Source: Progne subis subis (taxonomy: Eukaryota > Chordata > Aves > Passeriformes > Hirundinidae). From it: DNA of 64,000 nt. The position numbers and the translations under genes are program-made. Under the pieces are notes generated by a model that saw only the letters and a program-made list of their open reading frames with translations, was not told the origin of the DNA and searched no databases. The DNA is taken from contig JAKJHU010000083.1 in the NCBI GenBank assembly GCA_022316685.1, positions 1,860,001-1,924,000 of the forward strand. Reading direction: 5' to 3'. Below are positions 13,578 to 28,530 of the stretch, in pieces (within the stretch, counting starts at the first letter, position 1; each line of letters begins with the position of its first letter).

Positions 13578-13608
13578 TTAATGCATAGTAATATATTACT
13601 ATATTAAC
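13577..13608. repeat. AT-rich palindrome
   Basis: A perfect 18-bp palindrome (ATAGTAATATATTACTAT, 13585-13602) is extended by GTTAAT on the left and ATTAAC on the right, with a 2-nt GC bulge on one side. It could form a cruciform. It abuts the end of the second copy of the dispersed repeat. Confidence 0.8.
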
Positions 13609-14566
13609 ACAGTAATAAGGATCTGTCAAATCTGGGAAGCTTTCTGTGTGCTGCAGGGTGCCACCACTCGAGCCAGGTGACTGGGATGACCAAATGCATA
13701 ATCTTATTTGCTCTTTTTTTGTTCTTGTTTTCTCTGATCCCCCGAGGGCTATAATCAGAGCTATTTGTGAGCCTGCAGCCTCATTACTGGAGAAAACACA
13801 AGCCTCTGCTGCCTCATTAAGGACCTGAGGGCTGAGAGAGCACCCAGTGAAGGACTCCTGGAGACAGACACATCAGATCTAAGGGTTAATTCCCTGCACA
13901 GACCCAGCACCGACTGAAACCCTGACAGTGTGCAGCCCACTGCTCTATTTTTATAACTTAACCTTTCCTGCTCTGCATCTGTTCCTCAGCTCTGTTTTAT
14001 GCACACATTACCAATGTTTATAAAGATATTCATGAATGACCTTGGTGCTCACAATGTGAGTGTTTTGGGGGCTGGTTTCGATCCTACTCCTTTCTGGTGT
14101 TGCCCTCAGCTCTTGGATCCCCAATCCCTTTTTTTTTCCCACTGAGATGTGACTGTTGCTCCAATAGAGTGACTCAGCTAAGCTGAATTTTTGACTTTTC
14201 CGCCTGAATTTGAATATTTTGTCTGTGTATGGCACCAAAACACAGGAAAATGTACAGACAAGTACAGAAATCCATATTAATGACAAGTAAATTTAGCTAA
14301 TCACTTCCAAGCAGTTTGCCAAATTCCGTGATAAATCAAGATTTCTCGCAAAGTGCAAGACCCTGACTTTTCCTGTCAGTCTCCTTGCCTTATATTTAGT
14401 ATTCATGTTTACCCATGGATTTGGGTATGGGAAGAAGCATCTTATGGAAAGCATGCTGAGCCCTTGACAGAAAGTTAAAATTGCTGTGCATATTGGACAA
14501 AGAGTTTTATTCTAGAAATCAAAATTTTAGCCATTGAAATTAAAAAAAACCCGAAAAACTCCCTCA

Positions 14567-14922
14567 TGCTGTAATGCGTTAATGGGTTTATATTGTGTTT
14601 CATCGGATTTGTAATGTTTTTTCCCTGTTCCCCTTTAACTGTGTCACGAGGTTTGTCCCTGCTCGGCTGCGCCCATCCTCCTCACTGGAATGTAACCCAA
14701 CTCTGCTCCAGTCCCACCTTGTCCCTGATTGGGAAATGGCTTGTCCCTGCCTCTGGGCCCGTCCCCCCTGGGAAAAAGCCCCGGGACGAGGGGGCTCGCT
14801 GTCTCTGGCACCGGCGGGGACGGGGAAAGGACTCCAGAATAAAACTGTGATATCCCCCCGGTGAGAGAGCTCTTTCCTTTTGCCACCGGCGGTCGTCTGG
14901 GTCCCGATAAGGAAATACCACA
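14567..14922 (+). mobile_element. Solo LTR, ERVK-like by 6-bp TSD
   Basis: The 356-bp unit starts TGCTGTAATG, ends AATACCACA and is flanked by CCCTCA (14561-14566) and TCCTCA (14923-14928), a 6-bp target-site duplication with one mismatch. A polyadenylation signal AATAAA lies at 14838-14843, which sets the plus orientation and fits an R/U5 of about 80 bp. It is much more CpG-rich than its surroundings. No gag, pol or env sequence accompanies it, so it is a recombined solo LTR. A 6-bp TSD is usual for class II (ERVK-type) elements; the class is inferred from that alone. Confidence 0.72.
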
Positions 14923-14928
14923 TCCTCA

Positions 14929-16881
14929 AAGCTTTCCTAGCTGGTAAAGCTGATATTCTCTCACAGGTAATCATCATTTAGGATTCCTCCAGTGGAAGAA
15001 CCCCCTATGTTTACACATCCAGTGCCTGTTTGGTGCTTTCGGAGAAGGCACCTCTCTCATCCCAGTGTTCTCTCTCCTGGAAGAGCTCCGGCCAACTGTC
15101 AAAATTGTTGATTTACTTCTTTTCTGGGGCAGAGAAGTGAGTCCAGCCTGGGCAGCTCTCCTGGTCCTGGCAGATGGCAGTGAGAGCAGCTCGTCTTTGG
15201 AGTTCTGCTCGTGTTTCTAGAACAGAGAAATCAAATAAATGCATTTTGCATGAGTGCTGAGACCTTGCTTTAAGAGAAAATCTTCTTTAGGTGTTCTTAT
15301 CTCAGCTCTGATTTCCCATCCTGTGACATTTCATGTTTTTTCCTCCATACTCTGGTTTGGCTTTCTCTCACGAGCTGTAATTGTTTCTCCATGAAGGGGC
15401 AGGTAAAATTAAGGGGTTTTCATCCCAGGCCACTGCCAATTGCTTTGTGTTCTAAAGGTGTGAACATGAGCAGCTGAGAAGGAGCTGCAGACAAGGAAAG
15501 GTCAGTGACTGATTGTGGAAATCCCACAGAGATAACTTTTGGAGAGTAAAAATAAAAAATAACCTATTTTATTATTTTAAAACAGCTTTACTATGAATCC
15601 CTGCAAGCAGGAGCAATATAACTTAGTTTACGTCCTTTATACAGTAGTTTTATTTGATTTCACACCAGAAAGAATGGGAATAGCTTTTGTAAAGGATGAG
15701 AGGGGTGATTACTGCAGCAGTTTTAAAACATCTTGTAACATTTCTGAGTGCCAGATGCCCGAGATTACTTCTTGTTCTCTTTCTGATCTGTAAAAGAACC
15801 AGGATTAAACTCCAGACTCTAAAATGGCTCAGACGAACCAAGTGCTTAAAGCTCAGTCACCCTCAGGGTAATTAGAACAAACAACAAAATAATGATAACA
15901 CATCAAAACTTTGAAATCTGCCTGATTTTCTGAGACCTTCAAATCTTCATAAGGACCTAAACCTGCTGTCCTGTGCTGCACCTGCATCTTTTAGCCCTAT
16001 TGATCTCCAAGAGCAGGCGGAAAGGAGATTTCTTTCTGTCATTCATGGTCTCTGACCTTGGAACTTTGTGAGACAGACAAAATTTAAAACCTGATGTGAC
16101 AGCTTTAGGAGTAATTACAGCCCATTAGCAACAACTGCTTTATGATTTCAGCTCCCAACCTCACACCAACATGTCAGTGTGATGCACCAGTCTTCATGAC
16201 AACACCCAAACACCCTGGGGAGATCATGTTTTGTATGGCTGTTTACAATATTTTTGTCTGGGAACACGGTGAAGATCAGCCTTTAGGGAGCAGTTAGCCA
16301 CATTTATTATGTCCAGCTGATTATTGGTTGGGTTCTGCACCCCAGAGGAGAATGGAACACGTGCTGAAGGTTGTGCTGCAGGATCGCTCAGGCTGTGATT
16401 AGTGCAGTGAGCCTGGCTGGGACAGAGCCCTCCCTTGATTGTCTGCTGAAATTAAAACCCTCAGAAATTGTCTGTTCTCTGATTAGGGGGCAGCTGAAGC
16501 AGCTGCACTGCTTCAGATGGTCACAGATTGATGGTGGTGTAGCCTCAGGAATGTTTCAGGGCACAGGTGGTGCCAGAGGGCTTCACTCCATCCAGAATTT
16601 AGCACAGAGGAGTTTGTACGGTGTTGAATTTCCACAACTGGTACTGGAGTTATTCTGGTTAAACACAGAATGGGAATCACCTGCTAACAGCAAATAAATT
16701 GCCATTTACTGTGCATTCCTTGCACAGATTAAATCAAGGATTTAGCCCAAAGTTGTCAGCTCCAAGGCAAGGGGATTGTTCCTTCTCTCGTGGCCTTACA
16801 GTGTGAGGACATCCAAGCTTAAATGTCTGTAAAGGAGAATCTCTGCAAATCAAATTCTGTGTATTTGTAGAAAGAGGAGAG

Positions 16882-16886
<5 letters not shown>
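14929..16886. other. Intergenic, no gene seen
   Basis: This is unique-looking sequence between the solo LTR and the poly-T/hairpin pair. A 108-codon plus-strand frame at 16371-16697 has no recognisable domain and I regard it as chance. Confidence 0.5.

Positions 16887-16912
<26 letters not shown>
16887..16912. repeat. Poly-T tract, 26 nt
   Basis: This homopolymer lies 27 bp before the perfect hairpin at 16940-17016. Confidence 0.9.
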
Positions 16913-16939
16913 GGCTGCTCACTGGAAAACAGCTTCCTC

Positions 16940-17016
16940 AATTCACAGGATTTTAATGGGCCACAAGGCAAGCCCTCTCCCATTTTGCCTTGTGGCCCAT
17001 TAAAATCCTGTGAATT
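16940..17016. repeat. Perfect 32-bp inverted repeat (hairpin)
   Basis: The left arm at 16940-16971 and the right arm at 16985-17016 are complementary at all 32 positions and separated by a 13-nt spacer at 16972-16984. Pairing stops outside the arms (C opposite A). A transcript of either strand would fold into a long perfect stem of pre-miRNA or hairpin-siRNA size. Real miRNA precursors usually carry mismatches, so this could equally be a recent fold-back or template-switch event. I do not recognise the arm sequence as a known miRNA. Confidence 0.95.
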
Positions 17017-19994
17017 ACACAATGCTAAACTTGTTAAAATTTTATTGTTCAGCGCTGTGCTTTCATCCCTTCAATCTTCTGCTCCTTCTGCATGTTACAC
17101 TTATCAGGTTTTCACATATGTGCTATTCCAGATTAATTCGTGGCAACTAAAGCAGGCAATTAATTAGGTAAATGTGTATTCCTCTTAATCATTTGATTAG
17201 TCATTTTAAAAGAAAATTACAGTTTTGTTGTGATGACCAAACCGGATTTAAATGTCATATTTGTTTGCTGCATCTCAAATTGTGGTTTGCAGTGCTTTAT
17301 TCTTTTTTGTGAGCAGCCAGCGCTCATTTTGCAGTACAGAACTGTGCTGCAGCTGATCTCACGTTTGTCCATTCTTTCAATCAGAATGTGATTCAGCATG
17401 GTTGGGCACTTTCACTCTAATTTTCATAACACAAACAAAACATTTGCAAAAGAAAAAACATTTTAAAAACCCAGACCAAACCACTTCTGTGCTGATTAAA
17501 CTGATTATCTGTGATTTACCTGGTGGGCTTCTTCATCATCAGAGGATGCTTACAGACTGTTTAACCTCCTGCTTGGAGGATGAAAATGTTATTTGTCATG
17601 GGGTTTTCTTGGATTAGGAAAATCTTCAGGTGTGACAGGCCAAGAATCCTGGGCTGTGTGAGCACAGGAGTGCAGCTGGTGTAACTCCAGCCCCACCCCT
17701 GCTTTTTTTTTTTGTCTTCCATCCCTTTATTCCAACATTTCCGTAGCATTCCTTGTTAGTGTTATTCTTTAGATATCCAAGTAAAGCCCTAAATGACCAA
17801 GCAGTGACCAGAGCCTACGAGGAATGAAGATTTTCCTGCTTTGTGAGAAATCTGTTTATTCTGCTGCCTTCATCTCATTTCAGTGCCCCATTCATATCCA
17901 GTTCATTTCTGTGGCTCGGAACATCTGCTCTTTGTTGCTTTTCACGGTGGTGCCTCTCCTCCAGGCTGTGAAGTGGCCAAGTTTCGTTGCTGGGATTCTC
18001 CCCGTGTGGTACCTGCAGTTTGCAAAGAGTTTGCTCCAAAGGATGAGTGTTTACTGCTCTGCAAGATGCTGAGTGTGCCTCGCTGGTTGGGGCTCCTGGT
18101 TTGCTGATTTTTCTGTCGCGCAGAGAGAGGAGAAGAAATAAATCAGCTGTTTCTAGGAGCAAAATAAAGGCTGTGGTCTCAAACCCAAAAGAGTGCAAAA
18201 CCAGGAGGTACAGCAGGTGATATGGGCAGAGCAGATTTATTGCCGCGTTCCTCCAGATGCGCAATGCCAATAAACACTATTTATATTTAAATCTATCTAT
18301 ATTGTCACACAAATTTATGTGCAGCACACACCTCTTCTTTATCTATCCAGTTTGTCACTCCATAATGTGTAATGGTTGTGATTTTTTAAAATAAATTGTT
18401 TTTAAAATTAGTTATTTAGACATCTGTGGCTTGAGTTCTGGAATACTTGCAAGATTGCCTTCAGCCTTTACAGATTAGTTTGAGTAAGGGCAGTGGTATT
18501 TGAGCTTTAAATTGCCTGAAGTGCCTTTGTATTTGTAGCAAGGTATTTAAAAAAATAAATATTTTTTTTAAAAAAATTAACCATTATTAAAGTACAGAAA
18601 ATACCAAACCAAAAGAATCAGATAATTTCTTAGTAGGAAATGGGAAGATATCTGCTACTGCTATCATAACTTCAGGTTTTAGAAGAGAGAGAATTTTATC
18701 ACCTGGAATTACTTATCTGATGTTGCTCATGCGGGTTGTCACCTGCCTGTTACTGTTGCAGGTTTTTTCTCACATCGCACACAGGGTTTGTTTTGAACTC
18801 TGTCTCACATCTCAGCAAGAATTATTCATGAGAGTACAAATCCCTCTTCTGCAGCGGGAATTCATCCCTGTTCAAAGATTGCAGAGGTAAAAGTCTAGTC
18901 GTTAATGAGTGAAGATTTATGAAATAAATTGTCATGGGGTTTCCAGATGAGGTTTAATGGACTGTCGAGCACAGGGGATATCTAATGCAGCACAAGTTTT
19001 GTTGCTGTTTCTTCAAGAGCACGGCCATCATTCAGGAAATGACTAGCTGACAAAACCCCAATTCTGCTTAATCATGTTCCCTGATAACGTCCATCAATCA
19101 AAGAGTGAGAGCCCAGGCTGGGGAGGGAGGCTGGAGCTGTCCTCTGGGAGCGATGAGAGAGGCAGTCCCTCACCCTGTGCCCGTTTCGGTCACACCCTCA
19201 GGTGCTTCAGCTGCACTGCTGCCACCTTGGCCAGGCAAGAGCCAGGGGGAGCAGAAATAGGAAGCTGACACGTTTTTGCCTCAGGGCCATTGCAGCAGCC
19301 AGAGAATTCATTGAAGTGTCTAATGAAAGTCATTGAAAGGGTGCACCTTAGGATGCTCCATCCTCTCTTCCTCTCTCCTCCTCCTCTCAGTTTGTCAACA
19401 CAGCTATTGGCAAATAATTCGATCTCCTTCAGCGCTTTGATGTCAGTGGTAGAAAACAAAACTGGATTTCAGATTGCTGTTGTGTTCTCTCCTTTGTTAT
19501 TGGGCCTTTCTGCCATTTAACACACCAGCAATTCAGTATTCTCACTGCCTATTAGACACAACAGTGTTTAATTACCTCACAAATGTGCTGTGAGGGGTTC
19601 AAACATCACAAACAGTAGTTTGGACAAAAAAAAAATGCCCTTTGCTCTTTTTCAGGAACAGGTTTATGTGCTATTGAATTCATCAAGCTCCCTGTAATAT
19701 CTACTGCCACTCTCTCAACAAAGTTTTCCCTCACAGTAACAACAGTCCTACACAGAGAGCTCTGCATTTTGGGTTGTTCTGCATTAAAAACCAAGGTTTT
19801 GACAATTCCACCGAGTTCAGTTGCCAGCTGCCTGGGTGCAGGTTTGAATTTAAGATTGCTGCAACACTCTACAAGATGTTTTAAAACCCCTCTGACTCTG
19901 GCATCTGAGAAGGGTGAATGTTTTAAAAGATTTTTGCCAGCTTAGTGGTGACAACATAAAGAGAGAAATTAAAAATCAACCAACAATAAAATTT
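17017..19994. other. Intergenic, no gene seen
   Basis: This is unique-looking sequence with ordinary A/T microruns (for example near 18545-18580). Overlapping frames on both strands at 17.8-18.3 kb have no recognisable domain. No repeat family is identified. Confidence 0.5.
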
Positions 19995-20057
19995 AAAAAA
20001 AAAAAAAAAAACCCAACAAAAAACAAAACAAAAACAAACAAACAAAAAACACCAAAC
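19995..20057. repeat. Poly-A followed by (AAAC)-rich tract
   Basis: Seventeen A are followed by C-punctuated A-runs, of the same type as 2486-2526 and 12128-12282. Confidence 0.9.
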
Positions 20058-21280
20058 CTAACCCTGAGAAGTTGCTCACAGGGAAGTTCCAGTAGATTCA
20101 AAGGGAATAAAACGTGTGAAGTGGGAAATACCATTTATTTTTTATATCGACATGACATCTTCAGAGTGCACAAATTGAACAAGGCTCCTGCTGCTCACCC
20201 AAACATGTGAGAGTGAGAGAAACCATAATGGGTAATCTGGAGAGCCAGAGAGCCATGGTTACAACCACAATCAGTCCCTAAAACCTGCAAGTAAACGCTG
20301 AGACTGTACCAGGAAATACCTGGGACAGAAATCAGATCTCATCAATAAAAAACAAGTTTTCCACAGGCAGGAAATAGGGCTGGGTCTTGTGTCACTGACA
20401 TCTAAGCAGGATAATTAATCTGTTTAATCTTCCTTTGGATTTTGTTTTATGGCAGTGGGACCTGACACTCGGGCTGCTCCCATCGCTCTGGTCACCACGT
20501 GCACCCTGTGGCCACACAGAGAGCACAGCTGACACTGGAGATGGCTTTCAGCCCTGCAGAGGGAACCTGGCAAACCCTTTCATGCGCCCAGGAAAAGGGA
20601 GCCCAGCTCATCCCGCCATGGGGAATTTGGTTCTGAGAGAGCCAAACCACCCAGGAATGCTGCCAGGACAAGAGGCAGGTCCTGAGGAGGCAGGAAGCTC
20701 TGTGTTCCAAAAAGGGACTGTTTTTATACAATCACCCCTCAGCCTGGAACAGGAATTTAACAAATATTAAAATATAATTTACCCCCAGTGTGTCCATGGT
20801 GTTTAAATTACAACTATCACCTACTAGCTCTATAGATTTTGCCATTTTACAGTACATAAATATTTCTAAATTCAGCCCTTCATTAAACAATCCTGTGCAG
20901 TTCCACCTTCCAAAGTGTAAACTTTAACCTGTGGAAGTGTCAGTACCCGGGATTTTATTAAAACTCTAAAGGAGTTGTTGCATGGATTGAGCATTGTTTG
21001 TTTTTGTTTGTTATTACTGTTACAATCAATATGGCCTGTAAAGCTCAGGAGCAAAAGGAGTTGTGATTGTGTATGGGATAAAAGGATAAGGGCTGAGTTA
21101 TGTGTTTTATGTTAACACAGTGATTACCCCAAAACTCAGGGGATGGAGGATTCAAATTTCTCTCGAAGAAAAAGCACCCATCACTCTCGTGACAATGTAA
21201 AATCGCTTGAAGACCCTCAGTACACCTCTTCCTCGAAGGGATTTCTGACATAAACCAGCCTGGAGGTCTGTAATAACCGA
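20058..21280. other. SYN2 upstream region, no gene seen
   Basis: This is the last AT-normal stretch before the CpG-rich SYN2 5' region. Small opposing frames at 20.43-20.77 kb show no recognisable domain. Composition changes sharply to GC-rich at about 21285. Confidence 0.5.
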
Positions 21281-21388
21281 GGTTTTGTTAATATTTTGGG
21301 GGGTGCAAGTGCGGCAGTGCCTGATCCTGCCCGCAGCCACCGGTTCGGGACGGTGCTGCTGTCACTGCCTCGCACGCTGCAGTGCCCG

Positions 21389-21450
21389 AGGGATGCTCGG
21401 GATGGAGCTGGAGCTGTCCCGGGATGCTCGGGATGGAGCTGTCCGCGGGA
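21389..21450. repeat. Imperfect tandem repeat in CpG region
   Basis: The phrase GGGATGCTCGGGATGGAGCT occurs twice in tandem and a third, shortened GGGATG follows. It is a local minisatellite at the upstream edge of the SYN2 CpG-rich region. Confidence 0.75.
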
Positions 21451-21644
21451 TGCGTTCTCAGGCGCAGTGCCCCGAGCCAGCTCGGAACTGTCCCCAGCAC
21501 CGCTCCGCTGTCCCTGCTCACCCAGCGCCGCCCGCCGCAGCGCTGAGCACGGCTGCTGCCGCGGTGGGAGGCGTGTGTGTGTGTGTAGGGGGGGGTGGTG
21601 GGGGCTGGGACCGCGGCCCTGGTTGTGCCGGCTGGACACTCAGC

Positions 21645-24027
<2,383 letters not shown>

Positions 24028-24152
24028 GGGGGGGGGGGGGGGTTGGTGGTGGTTTTTTTGGTTTTTTTTTTTTTTGTGTTTTTTTTTTTGTTTGTTTGTT
24101 TGTTTGTTTGTTTGTTTTGTTTTTTGTTTTTTTTTTTTTTCTTTTTCCTTTT
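24028..24152. repeat. Poly-G followed by G/T-rich (GTTT)n tract
   Basis: A run of 15 G (24028-24042) leads into T-runs with seven or so GTTT units, ending in poly-T. It is G/T only on the plus strand. The G-run could join G-quadruplexes or cause sequencing slippage. Confidence 0.95.
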
Positions 24153-24546
24153 TGAAAAAACAAGGTGGTTGTATCAGCCAGACTGAGGCAGCCTCTGTAG
24201 CTACGTCATGGAGATGCATCCATGGACACTGCTCCCTGCCTTGCAGGAACATCTATTCATTTCATATTCTGCCGTGCACAGCTCTCTGCCTGATACATTC
24301 AATAACTGCATTTCTTCCTGAGGCTTTCTTTCTGGGAAATTTTGCTTTGCTTTTCTTTGCTTTGCCAGTCTGAGTGAACACGGTTTTGCACACATGATTT
24401 TACATGCTTGATCCATGCACCCCGAACTTAACACAATCTGTTGATTGGGGCAGAGCTTTGAAAGCCCTGCTTGGGGAGTGGGGCACTCCAGGTAGGAGCC
24501 TCACAGATCTGCACAAGGTTACTCCTCATGCCTGCTTGCTTTTGTC

Positions 24547-24564
24547 TTTTTTTTTTTTTTTTTT
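24547..24564. repeat. Poly-T tract, 18 nt
   Basis: This is a homopolymer followed by a short pyrimidine-rich stretch. Confidence 0.9.
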
Positions 24565-26878
24565 CCCCTCCCTCCTCCTCATCGTATGTGACATGGATAC
24601 ACAGTAGTTCTAGAAAAAACAGTTTGTTGTGGCACTGGCTCTTTCCCAGAAACTGGTCATTTTGTAGCAGAAGATTTTAAAATACATTCTGAAAAACGAT
24701 GTATCTGACCTTTGTGAGTCCCTCCAACTCCAGAGATGTGTGAATTCTGGTAATTCACGCAGAAGAGTTCGTTCCAGGTATGGATCTCCATGTGGGCATG
24801 CATTGATCTGCTGGGGTATCTGACTCCAAGATGGAATACGGATTGTGATTTGGACAAGGAAAAGAAAGGCGGGGAGAGGCAGCACATGAGTGCCAGCAGC
24901 TGCCGGGCACCCCTGGGCTGTGCTGCAAGGGGAGGTTGGCAGAGCTCTGTCATGTGATGCTGTGAGCAAACCCCGGCAATAACAGCAGAGACAGCACCAC
25001 AGCATCTCTGAGAGCCTCCCGAAACCCTCCCAGCCGCTGGGCTCTGATGCTGACAGGAGGATCAGAGCTTGGCCCTTGGTTTTGTGGTGTTATGAGCTGT
25101 GCCTGTGTTTGTTTGCCTTAAACTGAAAACGTGTCTATTGCTTGTGGATGGCAGTTTGAATGGAAATCAAAGGATTTCTGTCTGTGTCACACTGAAACCT
25201 TACTAGTTCAGTATCCTCTCTTCAGCAAGGGCCAGAGGAAACCTAAACCTTTTTCTGTCAGCAAAGGATATTCCCTCCTTACCCCTGGCATAAAGGGACA
25301 TTTTGTTTCCAACATATTTTTTTTTCTGTGAAAGGTTGGCTCACACATCAAGTCTAAGATTTGGTGACCCAACATTGTTGTTGTTGTTGCTCATGGGATC
25401 ATTTGGGATATTCTGCCTAGAACCAAATCCCAGTTGTTGCTTGCATTTTATAATCCTTTTCTCAGTGACATCTTCCCCTCAGTTTCTTGCTCTAAGAGGT
25501 TTGTCCTTTTGCAAGTTTTGCAATTCTCCAGTTTCAATAACTTCACTTTTATGGCATGGGACAGGGGAAAAACCAGGAGAATTGGCTTATCTATACTAAT
25601 TTGTATATTTTTTACCATTTTCCTGACTTCTTAAGGGATGAGTAAATGCAGTTGTGTCAAGGCACTCTCCTTCCTCGGCCCAGGGTGTGTTAGAGCTGTC
25701 AAGGATAATTCTTTTCCTATAGCTCCTTTGGAGTCTTCCATCCACATTTAGTGGTTGTGCTTCTCCTGAGGATAGGGCTGTAAAAAAAAGCTGAATCAAA
25801 ATTTTCCACCAGCCTTAGTGGCAAGTGAAGGGACAAACTGAGCACAGGGTAAAGGCTGTAGTCAATAAATCTATGGCAAGCGGTCTTGGTTGGTTCTGGT
25901 TCTCATGGAAGACTTTCTCCTGGTCACTTTGGACAATAAATGACCCTCTGGCCCACAGGTGGAAGCAAAGAGCCAGAAATCATTTCCCCCCAGGTAACTG
26001 AGAATTTCCCTGTCGTTCCAGAGCAGCACCATGAGGAAGAGGTGGCCTGGAGTGCAAACCCTTCCAGTGGACCAGTCATTTATACAAATTCACATCCAGG
26101 CATTGGAAAAGCTGATTTTATTTACAGGGCTGTTCTTTATACATTTGGATGTCCTTTCCACCTACAGCTGCACATTGAGCAGACACTTCCAATATCTTGA
26201 CCTCCAGACCCCTCTGGTGAGTCCCACACCTGGAGGATGGGTTTGGGATGCAGTGGGAATGTGTCTGATACACAGATGCCCCACGGATCTGCTGGGGAGG
26301 GCAGAGCTTCAGGAACCACTTGTGAGCTTTAGTGGTGATGGGATGTGACAGATTTCCATGGGTGTTTCACAGCTTGGAGGATCTTTGTTGATATTTTACA
26401 AAAACCGAGGAGTGAAATAATTCACTCAAGGTCATCCAAGCGACTGCTGACAGAGCTAAATTAAACCTAGACAGCTTGCTTCAGCTTCTCTTTTAATTCT
26501 GCATTAAGTGTCCAAAATTTCCAGCTAGGCAGGTTTATTTTAAAATATGTGTTTGATTTCCTCAGGAAACAACCATTTTGTTCTGTACACAAAAAGTCCT
26601 GAATATTCCGTGCTGAACAAGCAGCTGATGAGAGGCCATACATCAGTGGCAAAGGGCCAAGGGGCTGTGTATAGATTATTATCTTTATTAAAAACTTACG
26701 TATAAGATTCAGAGAGCTGCTTCAATATTGAAAACTGATCATCACTTAGCGTGTCTTGTCTTTTAAAGCTTGAATATGAGACTTGTTGGCAGCAGCAGTG
26801 AAATTATAAAAAGAACAAAGCTGGGAAATTTCCTTCTTGTGTTTTTTTCAAGCACAAATCTAGTTGCAAGTATCAATA

Positions 26879-26880
<2 letters not shown>
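24565..26880. other. Intronic, no exon or repeat family seen
   Basis: This is unique-looking intron sequence. Overlapping short frames on both strands have no recognisable domain. Confidence 0.5.

Positions 26881-26908
<28 letters not shown>
26881..26908. repeat. Poly-T tract, 28 nt
   Basis: This T-run is directly followed by AG, so it resembles an exaggerated splice acceptor. No synapsin coding sequence follows it. Confidence 0.95.
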
Positions 26909-26909
<1 letters not shown>

Positions 26910-28530
26910 GCATACAATTACGCATTTCACTTCATGTTTACTGCCTGAGTAGTTACTCAGCTTGTGACAGGCTCCAAAGATAAACCCCAAATGGCTGGGA
27001 GAAATGTTAAATGAAGAGAAAACTTTCTGGTTTAAAAATTACCCAGTCATTTACGGGCCAGCATTGCTCATCAGAAACATTTTTAATATGAGAACCGCTG
27101 TGGTAGTGCAGGAAAGCACTGCTTGGTGACACAAAAATCCCATGAAGTGAGCAGCATGAGCTTCTTAGGGTTTGATTTTTGGTTTGGGGTTTTATTTCAT
27201 CCACTGGAAGATGGAAACCAGTTTCAATTAAAACCGTGTGCTGTTGTTTTTTGTGACTACCAAACGTGCACGAACACGCTGCAATGACGATTTCACTGCA
27301 GTTCTTCTGTTCATTAGGAATGGCTCAATTGTGCATAACTAATTAGGAGTTCCTAACTCCAATTGGCCCAGAATTCTCATGTTTTTGGTTGTAACATGTT
27401 GATTCGGTTGACATGAAAGCTGCAGCTTTCATTTCATTCACTGTGAGCCTTCAGTGAGCAAGTTTTCCAAATTTAGAAGGTGTCGCTTGATTTTAATAAT
27501 GCATAAATGAGGGCACCTGCTCTGCCAGAGCATTTTCCAGTCCTTTGGGATGACTCTGGGGGAGGAAAATGTCCCTGCAGCCTCCTAGCGTGGCACAGCT
27601 CACTGCTACCAGCAGAAAATCCAGAGCCAGATGGGAAATGGGGAAGGAAACCCAATCTGGGACAAGTGCGGAGCTGGTGGAGGGGGTTGAAAGGATTCCT
27701 TGGCACTCAGGCTGAGGGTGGGATGTGTTTGGAGGCAAATCCAGCAGTGTTGTAGAGGAGGAAGGAGGTTTTTGAAGGGTCTCTGCTCTCAAGACTATGA
27801 CCAAATGTGGAGTGTAAGGAAAAGATAATCTTATCAATATGTATATTTTATATGGGAAGAAAAAGCATATCCTAAATCAACTTCATGAATTTAAAATGCC
27901 CTTTGCAACAAGGATATTAAAGAAAAACAACCTTGCTTTTGGTATAACACTGTGATATTTCAAGGAGGCAAGAGGTTCCTTAAAACCTCTGAAAGTGAGC
28001 AGGAGCAAGAAAGTCTTGACTTTGGTTTCTCTCTAATTTTCGCTTTGTATAAAAATTCTGCTTTTCAAAATTATCTTTGTGAGACATTTCAGTGTAACTC
28101 GAGTTGTGGCCTTTGGAGTGGGCTTCCAGCCCTCCAAAAAGAAGCTGGCAAGCAGCTCTTGCATGAGGCCAGTGCGTGCTTCTTCCAAGCAGGTAATTGG
28201 AAATTAGATCAGCCCTGCTTCCCAGCACAGCCTGCAGCTCCCAGCTCTGCATTAAGAGCTCTCTGCCTCCACAATCCCAATAAAAACACAATTAAAGGAG
28301 GGATGCAGGCACAAACAGCCCATCTCTGCAGGCTGGGAAGGCTCACGCAGGAAACCACGAGGGTTTCTGCACTTCCATCCTGAGCTCTGAGTCCACAGCC
28401 TCTGCATTGAGGTGTTTCAAGGGGTAAAGTACAGCTCATGGGACCTTGACGTGTTTTAAATATTCATTCCACGCTGGGACAAGGGCTGGAGGAGCAGGGT
28501 GTGCAGCTGAAGTATGTGAGCTACCTGAAG
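26909..28530. other. Intronic, no exon or repeat family seen
   Basis: This is unique-looking intron sequence. A 114-codon minus-strand frame near 27.5-27.8 kb has no recognisable domain. Confidence 0.5.

Noticed and set aside
26881..26910. Poly-T followed by AG as a strong splice acceptor
   Set aside because: No synapsin coding sequence follows; one of many homopolymers in the window.
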